From the NCBI GenBank assembly GCA_016218575.1, contig JACRDN010000016.1:62001-126000 (forward strand): a stretch of 64,000 bases of DNA, in the 5' to 3' direction. Shown in pieces: positions 7,931 through 16,096 of this stretch. A model generated the notes under the pieces. The model did no database searches and was not told the origin of the DNA. It worked only from the letters and a program-made list of their open reading frames with translations. Each line of letters opens with the position of its first letter. Position 1 is the stretch's first letter. Source of the DNA: Elusimicrobiota bacterium (GTDB lineage Bacteria > Elusimicrobiota > Elusimicrobia > UBA1565 > UBA9628). Made by a program: the position numbers and the translations under genes.

Positions 7931-8099
7931 TGATCCCTTGCCTGATTAAAGCCTGCGAGGCAAGGGCAAGACCGCGCGGCAATAACAGCGGCCCCGAGCG
8001 GGACCGACCCCTCCCGGCCATGGCCGAGGAAGGGAACACGGACCAGGCAAGAGACACAGCCGCCGCGCAAGCGGTCGCCCTACGCGCGAAAGATCGCAT
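7857..8099 (-). other. Out-of-frame signal-peptide segment upstream of the CPBP gene (probable frameshift)
   Basis: From ATG 8099 the frame reads MRSFARR, then a hydrophobic core AAAVSLAWSVF and a good cleavage site SSAMA, i.e. a convincing Sec signal peptide. It runs on through ALIRQGINENPG and stops at 7857, overlapping the start of the CPBP frame. Removing one base from the A5/T5 run at 7898-7902 would join it to the CPBP frame (RARFRPSLSALSQPQVLES). It may therefore be the true N-terminus of the CPBP protein, broken by a one-base indel, by a sequencing error, or bridged by slippage. It also accounts for most of the 225-base space between the CPBP and FAD genes. Confidence 0.5.
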
Positions 8100-8155
8100 G
8101 GCACAGGATGACCCGATCCGGAAGTTCTTTCCAGGGGCTTTATGCCCAGCGAGCA

Positions 8156-8173
8156 CTAGGCCGAAAGGCCTAG
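8156..8173 (-). terminator. Hairpin over the stop codon of the FAD gene
   Basis: CTAGGCC and GGCCTAG pair over 7 bp around a 4-base loop, with the TAG stop codon inside the arm. There is no T-run after it, so termination is uncertain. It ends the seven-gene glycan operon. Confidence 0.35.
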
Positions 8174-9478
8174 ATTCTCGGCGCAGCGCTTGCCGTCCAG
8201 GACGGCCTCCTCCATGAAGGAATACTTCCAGGCGCCGTAGCGGCCGATGGAATCGGCACCCATTCTTTTGAGGTGGGCGAAAATCGCCTCCACGGCCCGA
8301 GTGCGGTCGAAGTCGTAGACCACGTACGCGCAAGGAATGGGGGTCCAGAGCTTGGCGATGATCTTGTCGGAGGACTTGAGCAGGCCCGAGCCGCGCAGGC
8401 CGCGCAAGATCGCGTTTTCCATGCGCTTGAGGTCTATCCTCTCCCCGGGCTTGCGCGAGAGCTCGATGTAAAGGGAGCTAGCGCCTTTTGGCGCGGCGAG
8501 CTTGGAAAAATTATTGTAAAAGCCCACCCGATAGAACGGATACTTCTTCTCCGGGAAATAGATCCAATGCTTCTCGGAGACATCCGGGCGCCCCACCCCC
8601 AAATTGAGGCAATACACCGTATTCCAGCGAAGCTTGCGCCGCGCCTCCAGGACGGAAGCCGGCAAGGGCGAGGCCAGGTCGAGGAATTGGGGCAAGGGCA
8701 CGGTGTTGACCAGGCGCTTGTAGGAGATCTCCCCCACCCCCCGCGCCACCGCCACGCGCTCGCGCAAATCCACGGAAACGACGGCATGCCCTGCCAGGAA
8801 CTGGCCGGCCTCAAGCCTGGCCGCCAAGGCGTCCGGCAAGGCCTGGATCCCGCCGCGGACGGGGTAGCGGAACGCCGCGTTGTAGCCGAAAAGCTCCTTC
8901 TGCTCCATCAAGGCCCCGCGCAGGACCTCGGAGGTCTTGGGTCTCGGGATAAAGCGCCCCTGCCATTGGGTGGTGAGCTTCGCGAGAGGCATCCTCCAGA
9001 GTTTCTCATTATAAGGGAACATGAAATGCCGGCATATCCCCTCCCCGAACTGGCGCAGGCACCAGTCCTTGAAGGAGGGGTCCGACCCCAAGCCCCGCTT
9101 GGGCGGCCGGTGGATCGTCTTCAAGAAGCCCAGCACGCACTCCTCGATCACGCGATCTGGCAGGCCGTAGGTGTTGGCTTGGAAGGGATAGCGCGCGTAG
9201 CGGCCGGCAAGATAAATCCAGGATTTCCTCTGGTGCGAGGCGACATTCCCGGCGAGAAGCTCCATGACGAGCTTCTCGCCATAGGAGTCATGCAGATGCA
9301 GGAGATGGCCGGTATGGTCGAAGACAAAGCCCTCGTGGTTGATGGAACCGGCCAAGCCTCCGGGGCGCGGGTTCTTCTCCAGCACCAAGGAGCCGAGCCG
9401 GCCTCCTTGGTTTAGATGGTAGGCGGCCGACAATCCGGCCAGCCCCCCGCCCAGGATCAAGACGTCGGTTTTTATCAC
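8156..9478 (-). CDS. FAD-dependent oxidoreductase, protoporphyrinogen-oxidase/UDP-galactopyranose-mutase-like
   Basis: 440 residues from a GTG inside the previous stop (GTGA). The N-terminus TDVLILGGGLAGLSAAYHL is a flavin Rossmann motif, followed by EKNPRPGGLAGS and FDHTGHLLHLHD, the pattern of glycan-cluster FAD enzymes often labelled protoporphyrinogen oxidase or UDP-galactopyranose mutase homologues. FMFPYNEKLWRMP in the middle is typical of the mutase-like group. It is the last gene of an operon with a phosphosugar transferase and GT-C enzymes, so a nucleotide-sugar or lipid-linked-sugar substrate is likely; haem synthesis is not. Mutase activity is a family-based inference. A paralogue is encoded at 42324-43721. 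Confidence 0.85.
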   Translation of the reverse strand: MIKTDVLILGGGLAGLSAAYHLNQGGRLGSLVLEKNPRPGGLAGSINHEGFVFDHTGHLLHLHDSYGEKLVMELLAGNVASHQRKSWIYLAGRYARYPFQANTYGLPDRVIEECVLGFLKTIHRPPKRGLGSDPSFKDWCLRQFGEGICRHFMFPYNEKLWRMPLAKLTTQWQGRFIPRPKTSEVLRGALMEQKELFGYNAAFRYPVRGGIQALPDALAARLEAGQFLAGHAVVSVDLRERVAVARGVGEISYKRLVNTVPLPQFLDLASPLPASVLEARRKLRWNTVYCLNLGVGRPDVSEKHWIYFPEKKYPFYRVGFYNNFSKLAAPKGASSLYIELSRKPGERIDLKRMENAILRGLRGSGLLKSSDKIIAKLWTPIPCAYVVYDFDRTRAVEAIFAHLKRMGADSIGRYGAWKYSFMEEAVLDGKRCAENLGLSA

Positions 9479-10500
9479 GGGCGCATCACGACCTGGGCCA
9501 AGGCCTTGGAGAGGAGCAGAAGCTCGGCCAGGATCACGGCGTAAATGCACAGGGCGAACCCCAAGGGCAGCACAGTCACGAGAAACGCGCAGAAGGCAAG
9601 GAAGAGCCCCGCGCCCGCGGCCAGGCAGACGATACGGCCGCGGGAGTAGCCGAGCTTCTCCAGGCGTAAGGCAAAATGATCCTTGGAGCCGAGGAACGGT
9701 GACTCTCCCTGGCGGATCCTCAGGATCATGACGAAGAAGGTGTCGTACATGGGGATGAGGAGGATCAAAAGCGGGGCGAAAACCCCCAAAGGATTGATCT
9801 CGCTGTATTTGGTCCCCAAGGCCAAAGCCGAGAGGACGAAGCCCAGGAAAAGGCTGCCGCAGTCTCCCATGAATATCTTGCGGCGAGGGGAGATGTTCCA
9901 GGGAATGAACCCCAGCGCGGCCCCGGCCAAGGCCGCGGAGGCGAAGTTGACGTAAAGCTCCTCGGAGGGAAGCGAAATCATCAAGAAGCCCAAGGCCGCG
10001 ATGGCGGCTTGGCTGGCGCTCAAGCCGTCCATGATGTCTATGATGTTGAAGGCGTTGGTGATCCCGACCACCCAAAGCACGGTCAGGCCCACGGCCAAAT
10101 AATCCGGGCTCAGGAAGCGGATGCGGATCCCGAAATAGAGAAGGAGGAAAGCGGCCGCCATCTGCACCGTGAATTTGGGCTTAAAGTGGAGGCCGTAGGG
10201 CTTTTTCAAGTCGTCCACGACGCCTAGAAGGAAGACCAAGGTCCCCCCGACAATCAAGGCGCGCAGGGTCCGAAGCGTCCCGGTCGGGAAATTGGTGAGG
10301 AGGCGAAGCATCACCAAGGTCCCGACGAAGCCGCAGTAAATGGCTATGCCCCCCAAGGACGGGGTCGAGGTCTTGTGGGTCTTGATCGCGGAGGAGGGCT
10401 GATCCATCCAGCCCCGGCGCAGGGCGAGGGCTCTGACCAGCGGGGTCAAGGCGAAGGAGAGGACCCAGGAAGCTCCCAAGGCGTACAGGTAGAGCCTCAC
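9475..10500 (-). CDS. Polyprenyl-phosphate phosphosugar transferase (WecA/MraY family)
   Basis: 341 residues, about 10 membrane segments. It carries the family signatures: HKTSTPSLGGI near residue 40, VVDDLKK with the magnesium-binding DD, NAFNIIDIMDGLS, FMGDCGSLFLGF and the cytoplasmic SPFLGSKDHFALRL (His region). It should transfer a sugar-1-phosphate from a UDP-sugar to undecaprenyl phosphate, starting a lipid-linked glycan. The GTG start at 10500 overlaps the previous stop (GTGA); a longer upstream start would run into the GT-C gene. Sitting among GT-C and GT2 genes, it is probably a glycan-initiating enzyme of the WecA type rather than peptidoglycan MraY. Confidence 0.9.
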   Translation of the reverse strand: MRLYLYALGASWVLSFALTPLVRALALRRGWMDQPSSAIKTHKTSTPSLGGIAIYCGFVGTLVMLRLLTNFPTGTLRTLRALIVGGTLVFLLGVVDDLKKPYGLHFKPKFTVQMAAAFLLLYFGIRIRFLSPDYLAVGLTVLWVVGITNAFNIIDIMDGLSASQAAIAALGFLMISLPSEELYVNFASAALAGAALGFIPWNISPRRKIFMGDCGSLFLGFVLSALALGTKYSEINPLGVFAPLLILLIPMYDTFFVMILRIRQGESPFLGSKDHFALRLEKLGYSRGRIVCLAAGAGLFLAFCAFLVTVLPLGFALCIYAVILAELLLLSKALAQVVMRP

Positions 10501-12473
10501 AGCACCTTCACTTTGTACAAGGCGCAAGCGGGACCCTGGAAAACCGGCTCCAAGTACTGGTCAAGGCCCGCCCAGTTCCGGGCGGCGCGCGCGCTCGCCG
10601 GGCCCAGGGCCGGGGCCAGGCGGGCGGCCTCGCGGGGGACGTAGAGGACGGTCGAGAATCCCTCCCCGCGAATCCTCCTAGCCAGAGCCGCGGGATCCGA
10701 GGCTTCAGCGCCCCAGGACAGGTAGCGGTTGGGAGCATTCACCGTCGCTGCCTCGTGCTCGCCCTTGACGTAATAGCCGCGCTGCTCGCCCACCACGAGG
10801 ACGGCGCCGCCGTTCCCCGCGGAATCCGCCCGGCGGGCGCAGGGATAATAGTCGAGGCGACGCGATAGGAACTCCTCGCGGCTTTGCAGCCCGAAAAGAA
10901 GCTCGGGAACCCTCAAAAGCCCGGCCTCCACGTAGCCGAATAGGAAGAGATGGGCCCCTATGAAGAAACCCATGGCCGAAGCCAAAGCTCTCCGCCCCCA
11001 GGCCTCGAGCCCGTCCCACAATTTATGAAGACCGCTTCCCGCCAAAAGGCATAAAAGAGGAAGAATCGCCGCCAAAAAGCGCAGGACCTCGGCCGTGAAA
11101 AACCACACGCCGAAATAGGCCAGGCAGAACCAAGAAAGGCCCCTCAAGAATTGATTTTTCCACCCGGCCCAGATTCCAACCGGCAAGAGCCAAAACACCG
11201 CTTCCCAGCCGAGCCCCCCTAATACGTCGGCTCCCCCTCCAAAACGGGGGTCGTTGGTCAGCAGCCTCAAGGGCAGGAGGAGAAGGTCCTTCCCAAGGGA
11301 TCCGACGTGCCCGTATTCGGTGAAGACGTGGAAATACGCTTCGGACGACCGGGAGCTCCAGCCCGTGCGGGTCATGGGAAACCAGCGGTAGAAAAACGGA
11401 AACACGGGATTGCCCACGGCCAGGAAGTTCTTGGCGAGCCACGGGATAAATAGAGCCGTCACAATCCCGACGAATACGCCCAAGTCCGCGGCCGCGGCGC
11501 GCCTTTGGGCCCGATGCGCGCGCAAAGCCGCCGCGGCCAGCGGAACCGCCAGGAGTGCTGCAGTGGCGCCGGCGTAGTACTTGGTGCCCAAGGCCAGGCC
11601 CGTGAAAAGGGCGGAAAGGCAGAGCCAGGAGCGAGGCCCCGCGCCGGGGCTGAGCTGCCTCCAGCGCAGATAAGAGAAAACCGCTGCCGTGCTCCAAAGC
11701 ATGGCCAAGGGCTCCACGTAGGTGGTGGCCGAGAGGAGCATGGCGCTCGTGTGCGTGGCCAAGAGAAGGCAGGAGAGAAGCACCGCGTTCATCGGGGCTT
11801 CGCGCTTTCCCATCTCGAATATCCAGCACAGGCTCAAGGCCGTGGCCAGCCACATGAGCATTTGGGCCATGAGATCCGATTTCAGGACCAAGGCCAAGGC
11901 GAAGAGCATTTCCCCGTTCTGGGGAAAGTGCGAAAAAATCAAATGCGGGGGATAGGAGAATCCCCCGGCCCGGACATAGGCCTGGGGTAGGGCCAGGTGG
12001 TAGACCAAGGAGTCGTACTGATGGGGAGGAACCCAGGTCATCCAGAAGCACAGGAGCAGGGGCAGGAAAATCGCGACCGAGGCCAGAGGCCTCTCGCGCA
12101 AGAGATTGCGGTCCGCCGCCAGTGAAGCGAGCATGGGCCGCATCTCGGTGAAGCCGACCACCCATAGCAGGGAAAGCAACAGGATCACGGCCCAAAGATT
12201 GAGGAGCCCGCAGGCGGCCAGCATGAAGGACCCAAGGCTTAAGACCCCGAGGCCGAGGCTTGCGCCGATCAAGGTTTTCTGGGAATCGCTGACGTCCGCG
12301 AGATTCAAGAAGCCCGCGAAAACCCGCCCGCTTCCGGCCGCAGTCAAGGCGACGAGGCTGAAGAGCAAGGTCGCCCAGAGTCCCTCCTCCGCCGCCGGCC
12401 CGCAATAGCGCGCCACGGTCGTTACCGCCAGGAGGAGGCTCGCGGCCGCGGCAAAGCCCGAAGGCCGGCTCAT
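10497..12473 (-). CDS. GT-C fold multispanning glycosyltransferase (GT39-like)
   Basis: 658 residues with a dozen or more hydrophobic segments, ending in a soluble domain of about 120 residues. The first periplasmic loop contains PPHQYDSLVYHLALPQAY, with the acidic residue typical of PMT/ArnT-type enzymes, then ATTYVEPLAMLW. These enzymes use polyprenyl-phosphate sugars as donors on the periplasmic face. The ATG at 12473 shares one base with the preceding TAA (TAATG); the 29 residues upstream in the same frame are the end of the GT2 gene. Donor and acceptor are unknown. Confidence 0.75.
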   Translation of the reverse strand: MSRPSGFAAAASLLLAVTTVARYCGPAAEEGLWATLLFSLVALTAAGSGRVFAGFLNLADVSDSQKTLIGASLGLGVLSLGSFMLAACGLLNLWAVILLLSLLWVVGFTEMRPMLASLAADRNLLRERPLASVAIFLPLLLCFWMTWVPPHQYDSLVYHLALPQAYVRAGGFSYPPHLIFSHFPQNGEMLFALALVLKSDLMAQMLMWLATALSLCWIFEMGKREAPMNAVLLSCLLLATHTSAMLLSATTYVEPLAMLWSTAAVFSYLRWRQLSPGAGPRSWLCLSALFTGLALGTKYYAGATAALLAVPLAAAALRAHRAQRRAAAADLGVFVGIVTALFIPWLAKNFLAVGNPVFPFFYRWFPMTRTGWSSRSSEAYFHVFTEYGHVGSLGKDLLLLPLRLLTNDPRFGGGADVLGGLGWEAVFWLLPVGIWAGWKNQFLRGLSWFCLAYFGVWFFTAEVLRFLAAILPLLCLLAGSGLHKLWDGLEAWGRRALASAMGFFIGAHLFLFGYVEAGLLRVPELLFGLQSREEFLSRRLDYYPCARRADSAGNGGAVLVVGEQRGYYVKGEHEAATVNAPNRYLSWGAEASDPAALARRIRGEGFSTVLYVPREAARLAPALGPASARAARNWAGLDQYLEPVFQGPACALYKVKVL

Positions 12474-13240
12474 TATCCCCGCGTGGCGCCGTGTTTCGGA
12501 GTGAGGAGGGCTAAGGAAACAAGGCCCAGGCGATGGACCAAGAACTGGGCCAGCACCCAAAGAGCGGAAAGGCCGTAAACCACGCTGCGCCTAAAATTGA
12601 TGGAGGACGCTTCGGGGAAATAACGCGCAGCCACCGGCACGTCTCCCACGCGGAACTGGCAGGCCGCGGCTTGGATCAAGAATTGCTGATCGAAGACGAA
12701 GTCGTCGGAGTTCATCTCCCAGGGCAAGGTCTCGAGGACTTGCCGAGAATAGGCCCTAAGCCCCGAGTGCCATTCCCCCAGATTTTGCCCGGTCAGGAAA
12801 TTCTCAAGTCCCGTCAGCAGGCGGTTGAAGACGTACTTGTAGAGCGGCATCCCCCCCTTCAAGGCCTCCCAGCGGGTGCGGATGCGGTTGCCCAGGACCA
12901 CGTCGCAGACCCCGGCCGAGATGAGCCCGCTCATGATCGGGGCCAGGCGCGCGTCGTACTGGTAGTCGGGGTGGATCATGATGACGATGTCGGCCCCGCG
13001 CTTCAAGGCCTCGGCATAGCAGGTCTTCTGGTTGCCGCCGTAGCCGAGGTTTTTTTCATGGATGATGGTCGTCAGGCCCAGGCGCCTGGCCGCCGCGACC
13101 GTGCCGTCCTTGGAGCAGTCGTCCACCAGGATAATCTCGGAGACGGCCCCGGGCGGGATGTCGCGCACCGTTTTCTCAAGCGTTTTCTCCGCGTTGTAAG
13201 CGGGCAAAACCGCGATGACCTTGAGCTTGGCTCCTGGCAT
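12473..13240 (-). CDS. GT2 glycosyltransferase, dolichyl-phosphate mannose synthase-like
   Basis: 255 residues. A GT-A fold begins with [18 protein letters not shown] and [10 protein letters not shown] (UDP/GDP binding), then MIHPDYQYD in place of the usual DxD block, [15 protein letters not shown] and [12 protein letters not shown]. This subgroup makes polyprenyl-phosphate sugars from nucleotide sugars, the donors for the GT-C enzymes that follow in the operon, which makes good functional sense. Two hydrophobic stretches occur near the C-terminus. ATG 13240 lies 9 bases after a TTTAAT box in the AT-rich gap, so an internal promoter may add to read-through from upstream. Confidence 0.88.
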   Translation of the reverse strand: MPGAKLKVIAVLPAYNAEKTLEKTVRDIPPGAVSEIILVDDCSKDGTVAAARRLGLTTIIHEKNLGYGGNQKTCYAEALKRGADIVIMIHPDYQYDARLAPIMSGLISAGVCDVVLGNRIRTRWEALKGGMPLYKYVFNRLLTGLENFLTGQNLGEWHSGLRAYSRQVLETLPWEMNSDDFVFDQQFLIQAAACQFRVGDVPVAARYFPEASSINFRRSVVYGLSALWVLAQFLVHRLGLVSLALLTPKHGATRG

Positions 13241-13282
13241 ATGCGTACTATTAAACTACAATTTGCTCAAAAAGTTAAAAAG
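13241..13282 (-). promoter_or_regulatory. AT-rich gap with tandem AACTTTTT repeat and possible -10 box
   Basis: This 42-base gap is the only real space in the operon and is strikingly AT-rich for this genome. On the minus strand it reads AACTTTTT twice in tandem (13278-13263), and TTTAAT at 13255-13250 lies 9 bases before ATG 13240. This looks like an internal promoter. No clear -35 box at 17 bases. Confidence 0.4.
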
Positions 13283-14929
13283 TTAGCGCATGATTCCGTA
13301 CACTTGGAGGACCGGGCCGTTGAGGCGGCCTGGGACCGGGGAGAAGGTCCGCAGAAGCCGCCCATCCCGGGCCAGCTCCTCGAAGAACATCGCGTACTCG
13401 GGCTCGCGGTCGGGGCGCGCCCCGTAGCTCGAGGTGACGACGTACCGGATGCGCAGGGCCTTGGCCACGTCGAGACCCGGGCGCACGTCCGCGTACGAGG
13501 AATCGGCCTGGGAGAGGGCCACGTGGCGGGGGGACGCGTCCATACCCCGGGCGGAGTGCTGGATGCGGTAGATGCGGTAGCCGCCTCCGGGGTGGAAGTC
13601 GGCCATGGCGCGGTAAAGCCTCGCCCGTGGGGAGCCCAGCCGCCGCGTCCTTTCCCATAGCTCGAGGGCTTGCTCCCGCGCCATGGGAAGGCCCGGAGAG
13701 GCGTCCGGCTGGTCGAGAAGAACAGCCTCCCCGGCTGGAATGTTCTCCCGGATCCAGCGGGCCGCTTCCTGACGAGTATCCGCACGCCTCATCTCGCGGT
13801 CGAGGCTGAGGCAGGACAAAAATCCCGGGAGCACCACGATCAAGGCCGCCGCGGCCGCAAGCCAAGCCTTTCTTGGACGCTCGATCCAAGAGAGCCCCCG
13901 AGAGGCCAGGAAAGCCAAGCCCGGGTAGCCTCCCGCCAAATAGCGCGGCCAGCCCCCGTCGGGATTGCCGCTCAAGGCAAGTATGTAGAAAAGAAGCGGG
14001 CCGGCCGAAAGAAGGGCGAGTCTCGACCGCCCCGCGGCCAGAAGGAAAAATCCCAGGAGACACGCCGCTCCCCCCGCCAGGCCGGAGCCGGAAAAACCCG
14101 CCATGTTGGCGAGGATGGACTTGAGGAGCTCCCGGCGGTTGACGGGATAGAGCGCGGCCTGCTCCATGTGATCCCGTATCCCGGCCCAGAAGCCCGGGAA
14201 ATCGAGGAGGGCGTAGGGCGTGCCCGCGAGAAACCCCAAGCCCAGGGCCGCCAAGCCCTCGAGAAGGAAGCGGTGCGGCCTCTCGGAGAGCCTCAGCACA
14301 TGGGCCAAGGGAAGAAGGGACCAAAGCGGCAGGGCGGTGTACTGGGCGGAGAATGCGAGCCCCAAGAAAAACCCGCAGGCCCAGTAAGAAAGGCGACCGC
14401 CCTCGCGCTGGAGGCGGAAAGCCCAATACCAGCCCGCGGCCGCCAGAAAAAACATCAGGGAGTCTGGCTTGGCGGCATGGCCGAGCTCGGATAAAACGGG
14501 CGAGAAGGCCAGCAGGATGGCTCCCCAGGCAAGGCCCTCTCCGCCCGGGCGGGCCTCCCGCTCCATTTTCCAGACCCAAGCAAGTCCGGCCACGCTGAAA
14601 AAGGCGGAGAGGACTCTTCCCATCAAATAAAAGGGCGCGGGATGCCAGGCGAAATGCCCCACGAAGGCGCCCAAGCCGCGGCAAAGGCCGAGGCATGACC
14701 AAAGTAGGAAGTATAGGCCGTAAAGGATGAAAAGAAGGTATGGCCATAGCGTCGGGTACTTGAAGGCATAGGGCCTGAGGCTTCCCCCGCCGAAAGAAAC
14801 GGCCAAATTGACCAGGTGCGGCTCGTCGCCGTTGAAGGTATGAGGAAGGCCCCAAGCAATCCCTACAAGACGAACCAGCAAGGCCGAGAAGAGCAACGCC
14901 GAAAGGCCGGCGAGGCCTCGCCGGCTCAT
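13283..14929 (-). CDS. GT-C fold glycosyltransferase (GT39/ArnT-like)
   Basis: 548 residues, about 11 membrane segments followed by a C-terminal soluble domain. The first loop has HTFNGDEPHLV, the acidic DE pair of GT39 enzymes, which is catalytic in PMT and ArnT. A second typical phrase is KPDSLMFFLAAAGWYW. It should transfer a sugar from a polyprenyl phosphate donor in the periplasm. ATG 14929 overlaps the previous stop as ATGA. The soluble tail, with NIPAGEAVLLDQPDASPG, resembles the C-terminal domains common in this subfamily. Acceptor unknown. Confidence 0.8.
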   Translation of the reverse strand: MSRRGLAGLSALLFSALLVRLVGIAWGLPHTFNGDEPHLVNLAVSFGGGSLRPYAFKYPTLWPYLLFILYGLYFLLWSCLGLCRGLGAFVGHFAWHPAPFYLMGRVLSAFFSVAGLAWVWKMEREARPGGEGLAWGAILLAFSPVLSELGHAAKPDSLMFFLAAAGWYWAFRLQREGGRLSYWACGFFLGLAFSAQYTALPLWSLLPLAHVLRLSERPHRFLLEGLAALGLGFLAGTPYALLDFPGFWAGIRDHMEQAALYPVNRRELLKSILANMAGFSGSGLAGGAACLLGFFLLAAGRSRLALLSAGPLLFYILALSGNPDGGWPRYLAGGYPGLAFLASRGLSWIERPRKAWLAAAAALIVVLPGFLSCLSLDREMRRADTRQEAARWIRENIPAGEAVLLDQPDASPGLPMAREQALELWERTRRLGSPRARLYRAMADFHPGGGYRIYRIQHSARGMDASPRHVALSQADSSYADVRPGLDVAKALRIRYVVTSSYGARPDREPEYAMFFEELARDGRLLRTFSPVPGRLNGPVLQVYGIMR

Positions 14930-16041
14930 GGCGCGCCGCGGCAGAACACGCGCGCCGCCTCGGCCACGCGCGAAAGCTGCGGGGCCTCAAGCTCGGGATA
15001 CAAGGGAAGCGACAATATCTCGGAGGCGGCCTTTTCCGCCTCGGGAAAATCGCCCTCTCGGCCGAGCCAGGGACCGAGGGCCGGCTGAAGATGCGCGGGC
15101 CGAGGATAATGCACGTCGGCTTGTATCCCCAGGGCCTGGAGCTTGGCCAACAGCGCGTCGCGACGCGCGTGACGCACCACGAAAAGATGGCAGTTGGAAA
15201 TTCGATCTTGCTCTTCCTCGACGAAAGAGAGGCCCGCAAGTCCGGCGAGGGCCTGGCGGTACGTTTGGGCGTGCCGGCGCCGGGCCGCGTTCCAAAGGTC
15301 CAAATGCGCAAGCTTGGCCGAGAGCACCGCGGCCTGCACATCCGCCATTCTCTCGTTTCCCGCCAGGGCGTCGTGGTAGTTTTTCTTCTCGGAGCCGTGA
15401 TTGCGCAAGGCGCGCAAAGCCCGGGCCAAGGCCTCGTCGTCGGTCGCCACGGCCCCCGCGTCCCCATAGGCCCCCAGGTTTTTCCCGGGGTAGAAGCTGA
15501 AGGCCGCGGCCCGGGCCAAAGACCCGGCCTTGCGGCCCTTATAAAGGGAGCCCGCGGCCTGGGCCGCGTCTTCGAGCAGTATGAGACCTCTCCTCCTGGA
15601 GAGGTCTCGGAAGTTTGCCATGTCCGCCGGCTGCCCGTAGAGATGCACCGGCAAGATGACCTTGGTCTTCGAGGTGAGGACTTTTTCCACCTGGACGGGG
15701 TCCAGGTTTAGCGTGCGCGGCTCCACGTCCGCGAAGACAGGCTTGGCCCCGCAAAGGAGGATCGCCTCGACCGTGGCGAAAAAGGTGAGCGGGGTCGTCA
15801 CCACCTCGTCGCCCGGCCCCACCCCGCAGGCCTTGAGCAGGAGCCAAAGGGCCGAGGTCCCCGAGGAGACTCCCACGCAATATTTGACGCCGAGGTAAGC
15901 GGCGAACTCCCGCTCGAAACTTTCCACGGCCGGGCCCAGGACGAAGTGCTGGCTTGCCAGCACTGGGGCGAGGGCTTGGCCGATCTCGGCGCGGATGGAC
16001 TGGTCCTGGGCCTTGAGGTCAACTAAGGGGATGGTCTCCAC
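14926..16041 (-). CDS. DegT/DnrJ/EryC1 family aminotransferase
   Basis: 371 residues, usual length for the family. PLP-dependent (fold type I) transamination of keto sugars in nucleotide-sugar synthesis. GVSSGTSALWL at about 57-67 binds PLP phosphate, LEDAAQAAGS at 156-164 supplies the Asp and Gln, and FYPGKNLGAYGD carries the Schiff-base lysine K187. The GTG start at 16041 follows a TAGAAT box by 9 bases, making it the likely lead gene of the operon running to 8156. A perfect hairpin (15583-15608) is embedded in the codons for the DLSRRRGL region. The product sugar cannot be deduced. Confidence 0.92.
   Translation of the reverse strand: METIPLVDLKAQDQSIRAEIGQALAPVLASQHFVLGPAVESFEREFAAYLGVKYCVGVSSGTSALWLLLKACGVGPGDEVVTTPLTFFATVEAILLCGAKPVFADVEPRTLNLDPVQVEKVLTSKTKVILPVHLYGQPADMANFRDLSRRRGLILLEDAAQAAGSLYKGRKAGSLARAAAFSFYPGKNLGAYGDAGAVATDDEALARALRALRNHGSEKKNYHDALAGNERMADVQAAVLSAKLAHLDLWNAARRRHAQTYRQALAGLAGLSFVEEEQDRISNCHLFVVRHARRDALLAKLQALGIQADVHYPRPAHLQPALGPWLGREGDFPEAEKAASEILSLPLYPELEAPQLSRVAEAARVFCRGAP
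15583..15608. repeat. Perfect inverted repeat inside a coding sequence (11-bp arms, 4-base loop)
   Basis: GAGACCTCTCC at 15583-15593 and its exact complement at 15598-15608 flank TCCT. It lies within the aminotransferase gene and keeps the reading frame open. Confidence 0.9.
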
Positions 16042-16096
16042 AGCCAGGAGATTCTACCCTCTTTAAGAAGACTTTTGCACCGTGGTACAATGCGTC
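16042..16096. promoter_or_regulatory. Divergent leaderless-type promoters of the aminotransferase operon and the ABC exporter
   Basis: Minus strand: TAGAAT at 16056-16051, 9 bases before GTG 16041. Plus strand: TGG-TACAAT (16083-16091), an extended -10 box only 5 bases before ATG 16097, with TTAAGA at 16063-16068 as a moderate -35 at 17 bases. Neither gene has room for a ribosome-binding site in its predicted leader. Confidence 0.6.
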
